From contig CAVOZW010000027.1 in assembly GCA_963701385.1 (NCBI GenBank), positions 536,119 through 600,118 of the forward strand: 64,000 nucleotides of DNA, given 5' to 3'. The translations under genes and the position numbers were made by a program. The notes below the pieces were generated by a model. That model was not told the origin of the DNA, did no database searches, and was given only the letters and a program-made list of their open reading frames with translations. Positions 41,026 through 50,111 of this stretch are shown in pieces; position 1 is the stretch's first letter, and each line of letters begins with the position of its first letter. This stretch comes from B30-G6 sp963701385. Lineage in GTDB: Bacteria; Desulfobacterota; Desulfobacteria; Desulfobacterales; B30-G6.

Positions 41026-41720
41026 TTGCGACTCCTTTGTCTTTGCTTAGCCTGTTCGATCAGGTCGAGAATACTCATTATCTTATCCGGTGGCCTGGCC
41101 TCTGAAATTGCTTTGAATGCCGTTTCGGACAAGTTATTTTCCAAATAGGTCCGAATATCGAATGTCTCCCACCAGCAATCCATAATCTTGAAACACGGAA
41201 GACCGTTCTCGCCGGTGGTTTTGCAATAGCTGAAGGGAATCGGTCCGCCAAGCCGCGGGCATCGTCGCTCCAGTTCATCTTTTTCATCACCCGTTTTCAT
41301 TTTTATGTCCCCTTTTTCCATAGCGATTCGAAGGGAATCCAGGATACCGTTGATGAAAGGTCCGGATTCATGGGTACCGTACTTTTTCCCGATGTCAATG
41401 GCCTCATTGATGGAAACCTTGATCGGAATGTCCTCACAGTGAAGCATCTCGAACACCGCAATCCGAAGTATATTTCTGTCGACATGCGGCATGCGATGGA
41501 GTTTCCAGTTGCTGGAAAACCGCTCAATGGTCGCGTCGATAAGGTGCTTTGATTGTCTGACGCCCTCCACCAGCTTTCGGAAAAAAGGAATGGCTTGCTT
41601 GGAAGGCGAGAAGTTAGCGTAAAAAAGATCCAAACCCTCCTCGGATTCATCCCGAATCATGTCCAGATAAAAGAGGGCCTGCATGGCATGCTCTCTCGAT
41701 TTTCGCCGGTTCCCTGTCAT
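41022..41720 (-). CDS. nusB: Transcription antitermination protein NusB with Cys-rich C-terminal extension
   Basis: NusB binds boxA RNA with ribosomal protein S10 in rRNA antitermination. Residues 1-140 are the normal all-helical NusB domain (RKSREHAMQALFYLDM; LIDATIERFSSNWKLHRMPH; NILRIAVFEML; SINEAIDIGKKYG; FINGILDSL). The protein then continues to 232 residues. The extension has four Cys at 154, 166, 176 and 182 in a CPRLGG / FSYC / LPCF / DCWW pattern, probably binding a metal. The usual NusB ends at about 140-150 residues. It lies 5 bp downstream of ribH, the common ribH-nusB order. Confidence 0.93.
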   Translation of the reverse strand: MTGNRRKSREHAMQALFYLDMIRDESEEGLDLFYANFSPSKQAIPFFRKLVEGVRQSKHLIDATIERFSSNWKLHRMPHVDRNILRIAVFEMLHCEDIPIKVSINEAIDIGKKYGTHESGPFINGILDSLRIAMEKGDIKMKTGDEKDELERRCPRLGGPIPFSYCKTTGENGLPCFKIMDCWWETFDIRTYLENNLSETAFKAISEARPPDKIMSILDLIEQAKQRQRSRK

Positions 41721-41725
41721 GCTGT

Positions 41726-42193
41726 TTAACCGACGGCCTGGATAAGATTGGCCATCTCCACTGCCGCCATGGCTGCACTGTAACCCTTGTTGCCTGATTT
41801 GGTTCCCGCACGCTCAATGGCCTGCTCGAGGGTATCGGATGTAATGATACCAAAAATGACCGGAATTTCCGATTCGATGCTGACGACGGCGATACCCTTG
41901 GTGACCTCCGCGCTCACGTAATCAAAATGCGGTGTCGCTCCCCGAATAACAGCCCCCAGACAGATGACCGCGTCATATGTCTTCTTGTGGGCCATCTTTT
42001 TTGCAATCAAGGGGATTTCAAAGGCGCCCGGCACCTTCACGATGTCAATATCATCATCCTTGGCGCCACACCTCACCAGGGCATCCACAGCACCCCCGAC
42101 GAGTCGCTCTGTAATGAAGTCATTGAATCGACTCACCACAATGGCAAATTTTTTCCCCTCTGCAATTAAATTGGCTTCAATAATTTTTGGCAT
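41726..42193 (-). CDS. ribH: 6,7-dimethyl-8-ribityllumazine synthase
   Basis: RibH condenses 5-amino-6-ribitylaminouracil with dihydroxybutanone phosphate in riboflavin synthesis. The 155 residues hold the family segments FAIVVSRFNDFITERLVGGA, VKVPGAFEIPLIAKKMA, and VICLGAVIRGATPHFDYVSA with the active-site His. TSDTLEQAIERAGTKSGNKG follows. AGGAAAAGG precedes the ATG. It follows ribBA by 98 bp in the rib run. Confidence 0.96.
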   Translation of the reverse strand: MPKIIEANLIAEGKKFAIVVSRFNDFITERLVGGAVDALVRCGAKDDDIDIVKVPGAFEIPLIAKKMAHKKTYDAVICLGAVIRGATPHFDYVSAEVTKGIAVVSIESEIPVIFGIITSDTLEQAIERAGTKSGNKGYSAAMAAVEMANLIQAVG

Positions 42194-42291
42194 CCTTTTC
42201 CTCCGGGTTGCTTGTTAAATGTCGCCTATCCCATAAATGCATGCCTCAAAAAAGATGTTGCTTACATTTTTTTGTCAGAAAGACAGATCAA

Positions 42292-43506
42292 TTAGGACTC
42301 GCATGTGCTTAGAATGTGACCCATTTTTAAGCGCTTGCATTCAAGGTAGCCCTTGTTGTGCTTGTTGGGTTCTATCTCGATGGGGATCTGTTCGGTAACG
42401 CTCAGTCCATAGCCCTCGAGACCGATCATTTTTTTGGGGTTATTGGTCAAAAGACGCATCTTTTTCACACCCAGAGATACCAGGATTTGTGCCCCGATGC
42501 CATATTCCCTGAGATCGTCCTTGAAGCCGAGCTCATGGTTGGCTTCAACCGTATCCAGCCCGTGGTTTTGCTGGAGCTCATAGGCCTTCAATTTATTGAC
42601 GAGCCCGATGCCCCTGCCTTCCTGCCGCATATAGACAATGACGCCGGTTCCTTCCGCTTCTATCATCGCCATGGCCATGTGAAGCTGATCAGCGCAATCG
42701 CATCGCATGGATCCGAAAATATCTCCGGTCATGCACTCGGAGTGAACCCGAACCAAAATAGGCTGCTCTGAGTCGATGGTGCCCTTGACCAGCGCGATAT
42801 GGGTCAGATCGTCGATGTCGTTTTCAAAAGCCAGTATGTTGAAATCACCCCCAAAAGCTGTCGGGATGCTCGTCTGAGCCGCCATTCTTACAAAGCATTC
42901 AGTACGCGTTCGGTATGCCACGAGATCCGCAACGGTGCAGATGCCGATCTGGTGCAATTCACTGAAAACTTCAAGGGACGGCATGCGCGCCATGGTACCA
43001 TCCTCATCCATGATTTCACAAATCACCGCCGCTGGTTTCAATCCGGCCAAACGCGCCAGATCCACGGAACCTTCTGTCTGGCCGACCCTGACCATGACGC
43101 CGCCATCCCTTGCCCGCAGCGGAAAAATATGCCCTGGTCGTGCCAAGTCACTCGGTTTTGCATGCTCCGCCACCGCCGTAAGGATGGTCGTGGCACGATC
43201 TGCCGCCGAAATCCCTGTTGTGACGCCGCTTTTGGCCTCGATGGAAACGGTAAAACCGGTTTGAAAACGGGAAGTGTTTTCATTGACCATCAAAGGCAGG
43301 TTGAGGGCATTGCACTTCTCGTTCGTCATGGGGAGACAGATCAGCCCCCTGCCGAACCTGGCCATAAAATTGATGGCATCGGGTGTCACGGCTTCGGCGG
43401 CCATACAGAGATCACCTTCGTTCTCCCTGTCTTCATCATCAACGAGAATAACCATACCGCCGGCTTTAATTTTTTCAATAGCTTCTTCGATACTCAAATG
43501 GGACAT
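42292..43506 (-). CDS. ribBA: Bifunctional dihydroxybutanone phosphate synthase / GTP cyclohydrolase II
   Basis: The enzyme supplies both precursors of lumazine. Residues 1-200 are the RibB domain (ILVDDEDRENEGDLCMAAEA; RAGHTEA-like RVGQTEGSVDLARLAGLKP). Residues 205-404 are the RibA domain with the zinc site C-x2-GD-x-F-GSMRCDC (ECMTGDIFGSMRCDC), YMRQEGRGIGLVNKL, and LRLLTNNPKK-like MRLLTNNPKKMIGL. The length (404) is standard for the fusion. It follows ribE by 12 bp. No FMN riboswitch was seen upstream of the rib genes. Confidence 0.96.
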   Translation of the reverse strand: MSHLSIEEAIEKIKAGGMVILVDDEDRENEGDLCMAAEAVTPDAINFMARFGRGLICLPMTNEKCNALNLPLMVNENTSRFQTGFTVSIEAKSGVTTGISAADRATTILTAVAEHAKPSDLARPGHIFPLRARDGGVMVRVGQTEGSVDLARLAGLKPAAVICEIMDEDGTMARMPSLEVFSELHQIGICTVADLVAYRTRTECFVRMAAQTSIPTAFGGDFNILAFENDIDDLTHIALVKGTIDSEQPILVRVHSECMTGDIFGSMRCDCADQLHMAMAMIEAEGTGVIVYMRQEGRGIGLVNKLKAYELQQNHGLDTVEANHELGFKDDLREYGIGAQILVSLGVKKMRLLTNNPKKMIGLEGYGLSVTEQIPIEIEPNKHNKGYLECKRLKMGHILSTCES

Positions 43507-43517
43507 TCTAAAAACTC

Positions 43518-44189
43518 CTATGATCCCGGATTTAGGAAACCCGTCTTTGCCAAAAGATCCATTCCTATGGAAGATCCGCTGGTTTCCCTTGGGTTGTTTT
43601 GATAGTGAGATAAAAACCGTTCCACGTATTTACCGACCATATCGGTTTCGATGTTAACCTTCTGACCGATTTCTTTATGGCTGATGGTGGTTAACGTGCC
43701 GGTGTATGGAATGATGCTGACATCGAAACGGGCTTGGGCACAGTGGTTGACGGTGAGGCTGACGCCGTCCACAGCGATGGAACCTTTTTCGATGATGTAA
43801 GGGCTCAAGGACGGCGGCACTTCAATGGTGATGATCGTTGCATTTCCAACTGGTTTTCTGCTCTTGATGGTTCCGATAGAATCCACATGTCCAGCGACGA
43901 GATGCCCGTCTAGTCTGCCGGTCAGCATCAACGCCCGCTCGATGTTGACGCGGTCTCCAACCTGTGTTTTTTTAAATGTCGTCCTCTCGAGTGTTTCGGG
44001 AGACACGTCTGCCTGAAAGCGCCGGGATGAAAGCGTGACGGCCGTCAGACAAGCACCATTGACGGATAGGCTGGCGCCTATTTTTGTATCGCTCAGGTCG
44101 AAATCTGCAGCGATGGTCAAACGTCTGCCAAGCCCGGACGGACGAACACCCACAACAGTTCCCAAGCCTTCGATGATGCCAGTAAACAT
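43518..44189 (-). CDS. ribE: Riboflavin synthase alpha subunit
   Basis: Riboflavin synthase dismutates two lumazines to riboflavin. The 223 residues show the internal duplication: MFTGIIEGLGTV opens repeat 1, with SLSVNGACLTAV, and KGSIAVDGVSLTVN is the matching part of repeat 2. Other segments are LERTTFKKTQVGDRVNIERA and GRLDGHLVAGHVDSIGTI. It follows ribD after a 161-bp gap with no reading frame and no riboswitch recognised. The last 15 residues (SIGMDLLAKTGFLNPGS) are ordinary. Confidence 0.95.
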   Translation of the reverse strand: MFTGIIEGLGTVVGVRPSGLGRRLTIAADFDLSDTKIGASLSVNGACLTAVTLSSRRFQADVSPETLERTTFKKTQVGDRVNIERALMLTGRLDGHLVAGHVDSIGTIKSRKPVGNATIITIEVPPSLSPYIIEKGSIAVDGVSLTVNHCAQARFDVSIIPYTGTLTTISHKEIGQKVNIETDMVGKYVERFLSHYQNNPRETSGSSIGMDLLAKTGFLNPGS

Positions 44190-44350
44190 AACAACCCGCG
44201 TCCCAATGTTGATGCTTTCCCAAAATGATTAACAACGCTGAATATATGCACGATTATCCCGACAAGCAACCGACAGACGTCGATTTGTCCATGATATGCA
44301 AAAAACAGACCCTAGGTGGTATGAAAGGCCCCGCCCATTTCGCAGCCGGG

Positions 44351-45460
44351 TCACGATGACCCCATGTACCCCGCTATCATGATATCGTCATCGAACCTTC
44401 GAACCGTTATTCCGGTGACCGGCCAAGCCGCCTTCATCTGTTCCGCTCCTATCCCCCTGCAGATGGGAACACCGTCGTTTCCTCCCAGCAGTTTGGGGGC
44501 ATAAAAAAAAATGATTTTGTCCACAATAGCGGCCGAAACAGCCGATGCCATAACGTCTCCCCCGCCTTCGATCAGCAAGCTGGTGATATAATTACGCCCC
44601 AATAGTTGCATCAACTGCGGCAAGTCGAGACGGCCATGGCTAACCGGCGCTTCCATCAACCGGACACCCGCATTTTCCAATCGATCGCGCTTGGCCATGT
44701 CACCGGCAAGAGGTTTCCCTGATATGACCCACGTTTCAGCCTCGGACGTGGTTTGGATAACCACCGCCGTCTCTGAAATGCTGAGATTTGTATCCAGAAT
44801 AATTCTGATGGGGTTCTTGCCCTTTTTGTTTGCCAAGCGCGTGGTCAGGCGCGGATCATCTTTCCGGACCGTCCCGATGCCCACCAGGATGGCATCCGCC
44901 CTATGCCGCAGCGCATGTACATACTGTCGCGACGATTTCCCGGTAACCCATTTGGCATCACCGGTCCGGGTGGCAATTTGCCCATCCAGCGTTGCGGCAC
45001 ATTTCAATGTCACAAAAGGCTGTTTTTTCTTCACAAACTTAACAAAGACTTCATTCAGTCGTTCGGCTTCTGCCTGCAGAACCCCCGACACAACCGTGAT
45101 ACCCCTTTCAGCCAGATAGGCCATGCCGCCACCCTTGACATCCGGATTGGGGTCTTCCATGGCTACCACGAGACGCTGTATACCGGCTTTCATGATTCTT
45201 GCGGTACAGGGAGGGGTGCGGCCTTGATGGTTGCAGGGTTCCAGGGTGACGTAGAGGGTCGCGTTCTTTGCATCGATGCCGGCATCATCGATGGCATTGA
45301 CTTCCGCGTGAGCGCTTCCAGCGGATAGATGATATCCCTTCCCGACAATGGCGCCATTCTTGACAACAACTGCACCCACCATGGGGTTTGGTGATGTTTC
45401 GCCTTGACCTTTTAACGCCAGGTCAAGCGCCTTTTTCATGAAGTATTCGTCATCCTGCAT
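44351..45460 (-). CDS. ribD: Bifunctional deaminase/reductase of riboflavin synthesis
   Basis: RibD deaminates and then reduces the pyrimidine intermediate of riboflavin synthesis. Residues 1-145 form the deaminase with zinc motifs HAEVNAIDDAG and EPCNHQGRTPPCTARI. The reductase follows from about 150 (VTLKCAATLDGQIATRTGDA; HALRHRADAILVGIGTVRKD; SLLIEGGGDVMASAV). The length is standard. It follows nrdR by 84 bp. A nrdR-ribD-ribE-ribBA-ribH-nusB order is common in Deltaproteobacteria in the old sense. Confidence 0.96.
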   Translation of the reverse strand: MQDDEYFMKKALDLALKGQGETSPNPMVGAVVVKNGAIVGKGYHLSAGSAHAEVNAIDDAGIDAKNATLYVTLEPCNHQGRTPPCTARIMKAGIQRLVVAMEDPNPDVKGGGMAYLAERGITVVSGVLQAEAERLNEVFVKFVKKKQPFVTLKCAATLDGQIATRTGDAKWVTGKSSRQYVHALRHRADAILVGIGTVRKDDPRLTTRLANKKGKNPIRIILDTNLSISETAVVIQTTSEAETWVISGKPLAGDMAKRDRLENAGVRLMEAPVSHGRLDLPQLMQLLGRNYITSLLIEGGGDVMASAVSAAIVDKIIFFYAPKLLGGNDGVPICRGIGAEQMKAAWPVTGITVRRFDDDIMIAGYMGSS

Positions 45461-45544
45461 GGCATCATCGTTGGGGGTTGATTTGGTGACCGATCAATGC
45501 CTAATGGGGCACACCCGGTCTGAGAATTCTAAGATCCTGATGGG

Positions 45545-46000
45545 TTACTGTTTACTGAGAATCTTTTTTAGTTCTGCCACAAAGTCGTTTACATCCTTAA
45601 ATTCGCGATACACCGATGCAAAGCGAACATAGGCAATATCGTCGACATCATGCAGAATGTGCATGATTTTTTCTCCGATGACAGATGATGCAATCTCTTT
45701 TTCACCGGTTTCCCTGAGATCCCGCTCAAGTTCGTCCACGTATTCTTCGATGAGATTCATGCTGATATTACGCTTTTCGCAGGCTTTTTTGAGTCCGGAA
45801 CGTACCTTGCCACGATTGAATACCTCTCTTCTGCCATCTTTTTTAATGATCATGATGGGAATGTCTTCAATGTGCTCGTAGGTTGTAAATCGCCGATTGC
45901 ACATAAGACACTCCCTGCGCCTGCGAATGACATTACCATCTTTGCTCACTCTAGAATCAATGACTTTGTTGTCAATCTCGCCACAAAATGGACACTTCAT
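45545..46000 (-). CDS. nrdR: Transcriptional repressor NrdR
   Basis: NrdR is a nucleotide-sensing repressor of ribonucleotide reductase genes. The 151 residues start with the zinc ribbon MKCPFCGEIDNKVIDSR and RRRRECLMCNRRFTTYEHIE. The ATP-cone domain follows from about residue 48 (PIMIIKKDGRREVFNRGKVR). The protein ends within the usual range. It lies between the dCMP deaminase gene (34 bp upstream) and ribD. Confidence 0.97.
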   Translation of the reverse strand: MKCPFCGEIDNKVIDSRVSKDGNVIRRRRECLMCNRRFTTYEHIEDIPIMIIKKDGRREVFNRGKVRSGLKKACEKRNISMNLIEEYVDELERDLRETGEKEIASSVIGEKIMHILHDVDDIAYVRFASVYREFKDVNDFVAELKKILSKQ

Positions 46001-46033
46001 AATGCTCCCCTTTGTATGGTGTGCGTGAGGTCT

Positions 46034-46492
46034 TCACAAGTCGAGCTTAACAATTCCGACACCCGCCTCTGTCAGCATCTCTTCTGACATGGTGTCTGCA
46101 TATCCCGACAAGTAATATATGAATTTAATTCCGGCGTTGATAATCATCTTTGCACAGATGGAACAGGGTAAGTTGGTGCAGTAAAGTGACGCACCCCGAA
46201 TGGACACCCCATGAAAAGCCGCCTGAATAATGGCATTCTGTTCTGCGTGAATCCCCCTGCACAACTCGTGTCGTTCTCCCGATGGGACGTTCAACTGCTC
46301 CCGAAGGCATCCGGTTTCTCGACAATGACGGACATTGGTCGGAGCACCGTTATAGCCGGTGGAAAGCATGCGTTTGTCCTTTACCACCACGGCACCCACG
46401 GAACGTCTCAGGCAGGTGGAGCGTTTGGCCACAAGTAAAGCGATTTCCATGAAATAGGTTTCCCATGACGGGCGTTCTTCGGTTTTAGACAT
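46034..46492 (-). CDS. dCMP deaminase (ComEB type)
   Basis: This 152-residue zinc deaminase converts dCMP to dUMP for dTTP synthesis. Zinc-site motifs are CRGIHAEQNAIIQAA (His and proton-shuttling Glu) and CTNLPCSICAKMIINAG (two Cys). An additional Cys-rich loop (CRETGCLREQLNVPSGERHE) is the second, structural zinc site seen in ComEB-type deaminases. It lies between glyA and nrdR and fits with NrdR as nucleotide metabolism. Confidence 0.92.
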   Translation of the reverse strand: MSKTEERPSWETYFMEIALLVAKRSTCLRRSVGAVVVKDKRMLSTGYNGAPTNVRHCRETGCLREQLNVPSGERHELCRGIHAEQNAIIQAAFHGVSIRGASLYCTNLPCSICAKMIINAGIKFIYYLSGYADTMSEEMLTEAGVGIVKLDL

Positions 46493-46552
46493 AACAACCT
46501 ATACCTTAACAGTAAAATTGTTTTACGATTCCCCTCAATGAACCCTCGGACT

Positions 46553-47800
46553 CTAGGTTACATATATCGGAAAAGCCTCACAAAGTTCCCTGGCCCGACG
46601 GCTCACCCGCTGAATGACAGCGTCGTTCTCCGTATTTCGAAGTACCTCGAGTATCATCTTGGCAATCAAGGCCATTTCCGGTTCTTTCATCCCGCGGGTC
46701 GTGATGGCGGGTGACCCGATACGCACACCACTGGTAATGGCCGGCCCTAAGGTGTCAAAAGGAACGCTATTTTTATTGACCGTAATACCGGCCAGACCCA
46801 GTGCCGTCTCGGCATCCTTTCCAGTGACATCCAGGTTGCGCAGATCCGCCAGCAACATATGATTGTCCGTACCGCCGGACACGAGATTGACACCGCCTGC
46901 CATTAAATGTTCGGACAATGCCACCGCATTTTTGACGGTCTGAATCTGATAGGATTTAAATCCGTCCGTCAAAGCCTCCTGGAACGCCGCAGCCTTTGCC
47001 GCGATGACATGCATCAACGGCCCCCCCTGGATGCCGGGAAATATTTCCTTGTTCAACTGTCGACCATAATCCGCTTTGGAGAGAATCAACCCCCCTCGGG
47101 GACCCCGAAGCGTCTTGTGGGTCGTTGAGGTGGTGACATCGGCATAGGGAATGGGGGACGGATGAACGCCGCCGGCAACCAGCCCGGCAATATGGGCCAT
47201 GTCCACCATCAAATATGCACCCACCGAGCTTGCGATGTCGGCAAAATGACTGAAATCGATGATGCGCGGATAGGCACTGGCCCCGGCCACGATCATTTTC
47301 GGCCGATGTTTTTCAGCCAGCGCTTTCAGGCGGTCATAGTCGATGGTGCCTGTCTTCGGATGGACGCCGTAATGAACAAAATGAAAAAGGCGTCCTGAAA
47401 AACTGACCGGGCTTCCATGCGTCAAATGCCCCCCGTGGGACAGGTCCATACCCAGTACGGTATCCCCTGGCTTCAGCAGTGCAAAATACACCGCCATGTT
47501 GGCTTGTGAACCCGAATGCGGCTGCACATTGGCAAAGGGTGCCTGGAAAAGTTTTCTGGCACGATCAATGGCAAGCGTCTCTGCCATATCGACAAATTCA
47601 CAGCCGCCATAATAACGTTTGTCAGGATAGCCTTCCGCATACTTGTTGGTCAGGACGCTTCCCTGTATGGCCATGATTGCAGGACTGACGATATTTTCCG
47701 ATGCGATAAGTTCCAGGTTGAACCGCTGACGGTTCAACTCTTTTTCAAGGACCGCCACCAGCTCGGGATCCGACGCCCTTATCATTTGATAATCCAACAA
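46553..47800 (-). CDS. glyA: Serine hydroxymethyltransferase
   Basis: GlyA interconverts serine and glycine with tetrahydrofolate and PLP. The protein, about 415 residues, has LIASENIVSPAIMAIQGSVL, NKYAEGYPDKRYYGGCEFVD, VDMAHIAGLVAGGVHPSPIP, and the PLP Lys in TTSTHKTLRGPRGG. A TTG at 47800 is preferred as start because AAGGAG sits 6 bases upstream. ATG 47785 is the alternative and matches the usual N-terminus, but the ribosome site would then be far away. A longer frame from 47827 has no such site. It follows rpiB by about 57 bp. Confidence 0.96.
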   Translation of the reverse strand: MLDYQMIRASDPELVAVLEKELNRQRFNLELIASENIVSPAIMAIQGSVLTNKYAEGYPDKRYYGGCEFVDMAETLAIDRARKLFQAPFANVQPHSGSQANMAVYFALLKPGDTVLGMDLSHGGHLTHGSPVSFSGRLFHFVHYGVHPKTGTIDYDRLKALAEKHRPKMIVAGASAYPRIIDFSHFADIASSVGAYLMVDMAHIAGLVAGGVHPSPIPYADVTTSTTHKTLRGPRGGLILSKADYGRQLNKEIFPGIQGGPLMHVIAAKAAAFQEALTDGFKSYQIQTVKNAVALSEHLMAGGVNLVSGGTDNHMLLADLRNLDVTGKDAETALGLAGITVNKNSVPFDTLGPAITSGVRIGSPAITTRGMKEPEMALIAKMILEVLRNTENDAVIQRVSRRARELCEAFPIYVT

Positions 47801-47857
47801 ATACGACTCCTTAGAGCACGACAGCATGACGTTTCATAGGCTGAACCAACCAGCGCG

Positions 47858-48313
47858 TCAGCAGGTAAAATCAATCCGGTCAAATTTGTCCAGGCGCTGT
47901 TGATGCCGCCCCCCGTCAAATTCCGTTTTAAGCCAGGCTTTCACGATCTCTTTGGCCAACACGTCGCCAATGACCCGCCCCCCCATAACCAGGATATTGG
48001 CATCGTTATGCTGCCTGCTCATGACTGCAGAAAAAATATCGCCGCAAAGTGCTGCCCTGACGCCCGGAAATCGATTGGCGACCATGGACATGCCCAGACC
48101 GGTGCCACACATGAGGATGCCGCGTTCGTGCTTTCCGCAAGAGATCGCCGAGGCCACTTTGATACCAAAATCGGGATAATCCACCGAGTCGGTCCCCGAA
48201 GCACCGGCATCTTCCACCGTAAAACCCTCGCTCTCAAGAAACGATTTGACGGTCTCCTTCATCTGGTAAGCGGCATGATCGCTGCCGATGATAATAGGTG
48301 TCTGTTTCATCAA
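47858..48313 (-). CDS. rpiB: Ribose 5-phosphate isomerase B
   Basis: RpiB interconverts ribose 5-phosphate and ribulose 5-phosphate. The 151 residues have IIIGSDHAAYQMKETVKSFL, DYPDFGIKVASAISCGKHER, GILMCGTGLGMSMVANRFPG (catalytic Cys), and SRQHNDANILVMGGRVIGD. It supplies ribulose 5-phosphate for riboflavin synthesis among other uses. It follows fabF by about 205 bp on the same strand and precedes glyA. Confidence 0.95.
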   Translation of the reverse strand: MMKQTPIIIGSDHAAYQMKETVKSFLESEGFTVEDAGASGTDSVDYPDFGIKVASAISCGKHERGILMCGTGLGMSMVANRFPGVRAALCGDIFSAVMSRQHNDANILVMGGRVIGDVLAKEIVKAWLKTEFDGGRHQQRLDKFDRIDFTC

Positions 48314-48517
48314 TTTTCCTTTTTCAATAAAATCGTAGTGACCATTTTATTTGACGGATAACGTCACATATTCTTTATCCATATTCATTTGTTACCGCAA
48401 GCAAAAAAGGATTTTGACACCACTTCTCATCATGGGAGAAAGAGACCATGCAACCCGTTATGGCGAGGGACGTTGTGGTGCCCGGGCCTTGCCTCCGTTA
48501 GGGATGGCCGATGTATT

Positions 48518-49759
48518 TCAGGAAGGGTATTTCTTGAATATCAACGTGGCGTTGGTTCCGCCGAAACCAAAGGAATTCGACATGGCCGTGGCGATGTTCT
48601 GTTTCCTGGCCACATTCGGCACATAATCCAGGTCGCACTCTTCGTCAATGTTTTCATAGTTAATGGTAGGTGGAAGGATGCCGTCATGAATGGCCAGGAT
48701 CGTAAAAACCGCTTCCACACCCCCGGCGGCTCCCAGCAGGTGCCCGGTCATGGATTTGGTGGAACTCACCGGTATGGCATGGGCTTTTTCCTTGAATACG
48801 GCTTTGATGGCCCGTGTTTCGTAAAGATCATTGAGCGGGGTCGAGGTGCCGTGTGCATTGATATAGTCGATGTCCCGGTAGGAAAGGCCTGCATCCGATA
48901 GCGCGGCATGAATACACCTGATAGCCCCTCCGCCGTCCGGGGGGGGTGAGGTGATGTGGTAGGCGTCTCCGCTCATTCCGTAGCCTGCCACTTCGGCGTA
49001 TATGTGAGCGCCTCTTTGGAGAGCGTTTTCAAGGCGTTCCAAAATAACGATCCCGCCACCTTCTCCGATCACAAAACCATCACGGTCACGGTCAAAAGGT
49101 CTTGAGGCTTTCTGTGGGTATTCGTTGCGGGTCGACAGGGCTTTCATGGCATTGAAACCGGCAATACCGGTGGGTGTAATCGTCGATTCCACGCCGCCGG
49201 CGATCATGGCGTCGGCGGCGCCCCGTTGGATGAGCTTGAATGCGTCTCCAATCGCATGGGTACCGGCTGCGCAGGCAGTGGCCACCGATGCGTTGGGCCC
49301 TTTGGTCCCAAAGTGAATCGATATCATCCCGGGCGCCATGTTGCCGATCATCATGGGAATAAAAAAGGGCGTCACACGGTTGGGGCCCTTGCTGTCGACG
49401 ACCCGGGTGATTTCCTCCAGGATGGACAGCCCGCCTAGCCCGCAGCCGGTCACCACACCCACGCGCTCCTCATTGTGTTTGTCGATCTTGAGCCCCGATG
49501 CGTCCATGGCCATTCGCGTCGCAGCGATGGCATAGGCGATAAACTGCGAGGTCCGTCGGGCCTCTTTCTTGGGCAAAAAATCCTGCGCATGAAAATCCTT
49601 TACCTCCCCTGCTATTCGAGTGGCAAACCGTGATGCATCGAATTTTGTTATTTCCCCGATGCCGGACTTGCCGGCGCACAGAGCTCCCCAAGATGCCTCG
49701 ACACCAATGCCGACAGGCGTAACCAGACCCAAGCCCGTAATGACAACGCGTTTACTCAC
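48518..49759 (-). CDS. fabF: 3-oxoacyl-ACP synthase II
   Basis: FabF elongates acyl-ACP with malonyl-ACP. The 413 residues contain ATACAAGTHAIGDAF with the catalytic Cys, INAHGTSTPLND and STKSMTGHLLGAAG with the two active-site His, and the C-terminal NSFGFGGTNATLIF. Length and start (RVVITGLGLVTPVGI) are standard. It follows acpP by 42 bp. Confidence 0.97.
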   Translation of the reverse strand: MSKRVVITGLGLVTPVGIGVEASWGALCAGKSGIGEITKFDASRFATRIAGEVKDFHAQDFLPKKEARRTSQFIAYAIAATRMAMDASGLKIDKHNEERVGVVTGCGLGGLSILEEITRVVDSKGPNRVTPFFIPMMIGNMAPGMISIHFGTKGPNASVATACAAGTHAIGDAFKLIQRGAADAMIAGGVESTITPTGIAGFNAMKALSTRNEYPQKASRPFDRDRDGFVIGEGGGIVILERLENALQRGAHIYAEVAGYGMSGDAYHITSPPPDGGGAIRCIHAALSDAGLSYRDIDYINAHGTSTPLNDLYETRAIKAVFKEKAHAIPVSSTKSMTGHLLGAAGGVEAVFTILAIHDGILPPTINYENIDEECDLDYVPNVARKQNIATAMSNSFGFGGTNATLIFKKYPS

Positions 49760-49801
49760 GCAAACTCCTTATACCGTTCAATATTGAAATTCGAATTTAC
49801 A

Positions 49802-50029
49802 TTAATGGGCATTGATAAAGTCGATGGCATCCTTGACCGTTTCGAGCTTTTCCGCATCTTCATCAGAAATGTCGATGTCGAATTCTTCTTCCATGGTCAT
49901 AATCAGCTCCACCAGGTCCAGGGAGTCGGCCCCCAGGTCATCGACAAACGATGCTTCGGGGATAACTTCTACCAAATCGACGCTCAACTTTTCCGCAATC
50001 ATCTTTTTAACTTTATCTTCGGTGGACAT
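49802..50029 (-). CDS. acpP: Acyl carrier protein
   Basis: This acidic 75-residue carrier holds growing acyl chains on a phosphopantetheine attached to Ser in DDLGADSLDLVELI. The N-terminus MSTEDKVKKMIAEKL and the end DAIDFINAH are typical. It lies between fabG (82 bp) and fabF (42 bp), the usual order. A GGAG-type ribosome site precedes the ATG. Confidence 0.98.
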   Translation of the reverse strand: MSTEDKVKKMIAEKLSVDLVEVIPEASFVDDLGADSLDLVELIMTMEEEFDIDISDEDAEKLETVKDAIDFINAH

Positions 50030-50111
50030 TGAATGTTTCTCCTTTTAATCTGTCGGTTTAACCCGATATCAAGTTGTTGGTATGTGCTAAAGTCGTTTCG
50101 CTGCTAACAGC

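Noticed and set aside
41726..45540. FMN riboswitch for the riboflavin genes
   Set aside because: The gaps before ribD, ribE, ribBA and ribH lack the conserved RFN segments; the genes seem to be read as part of a long housekeeping run.
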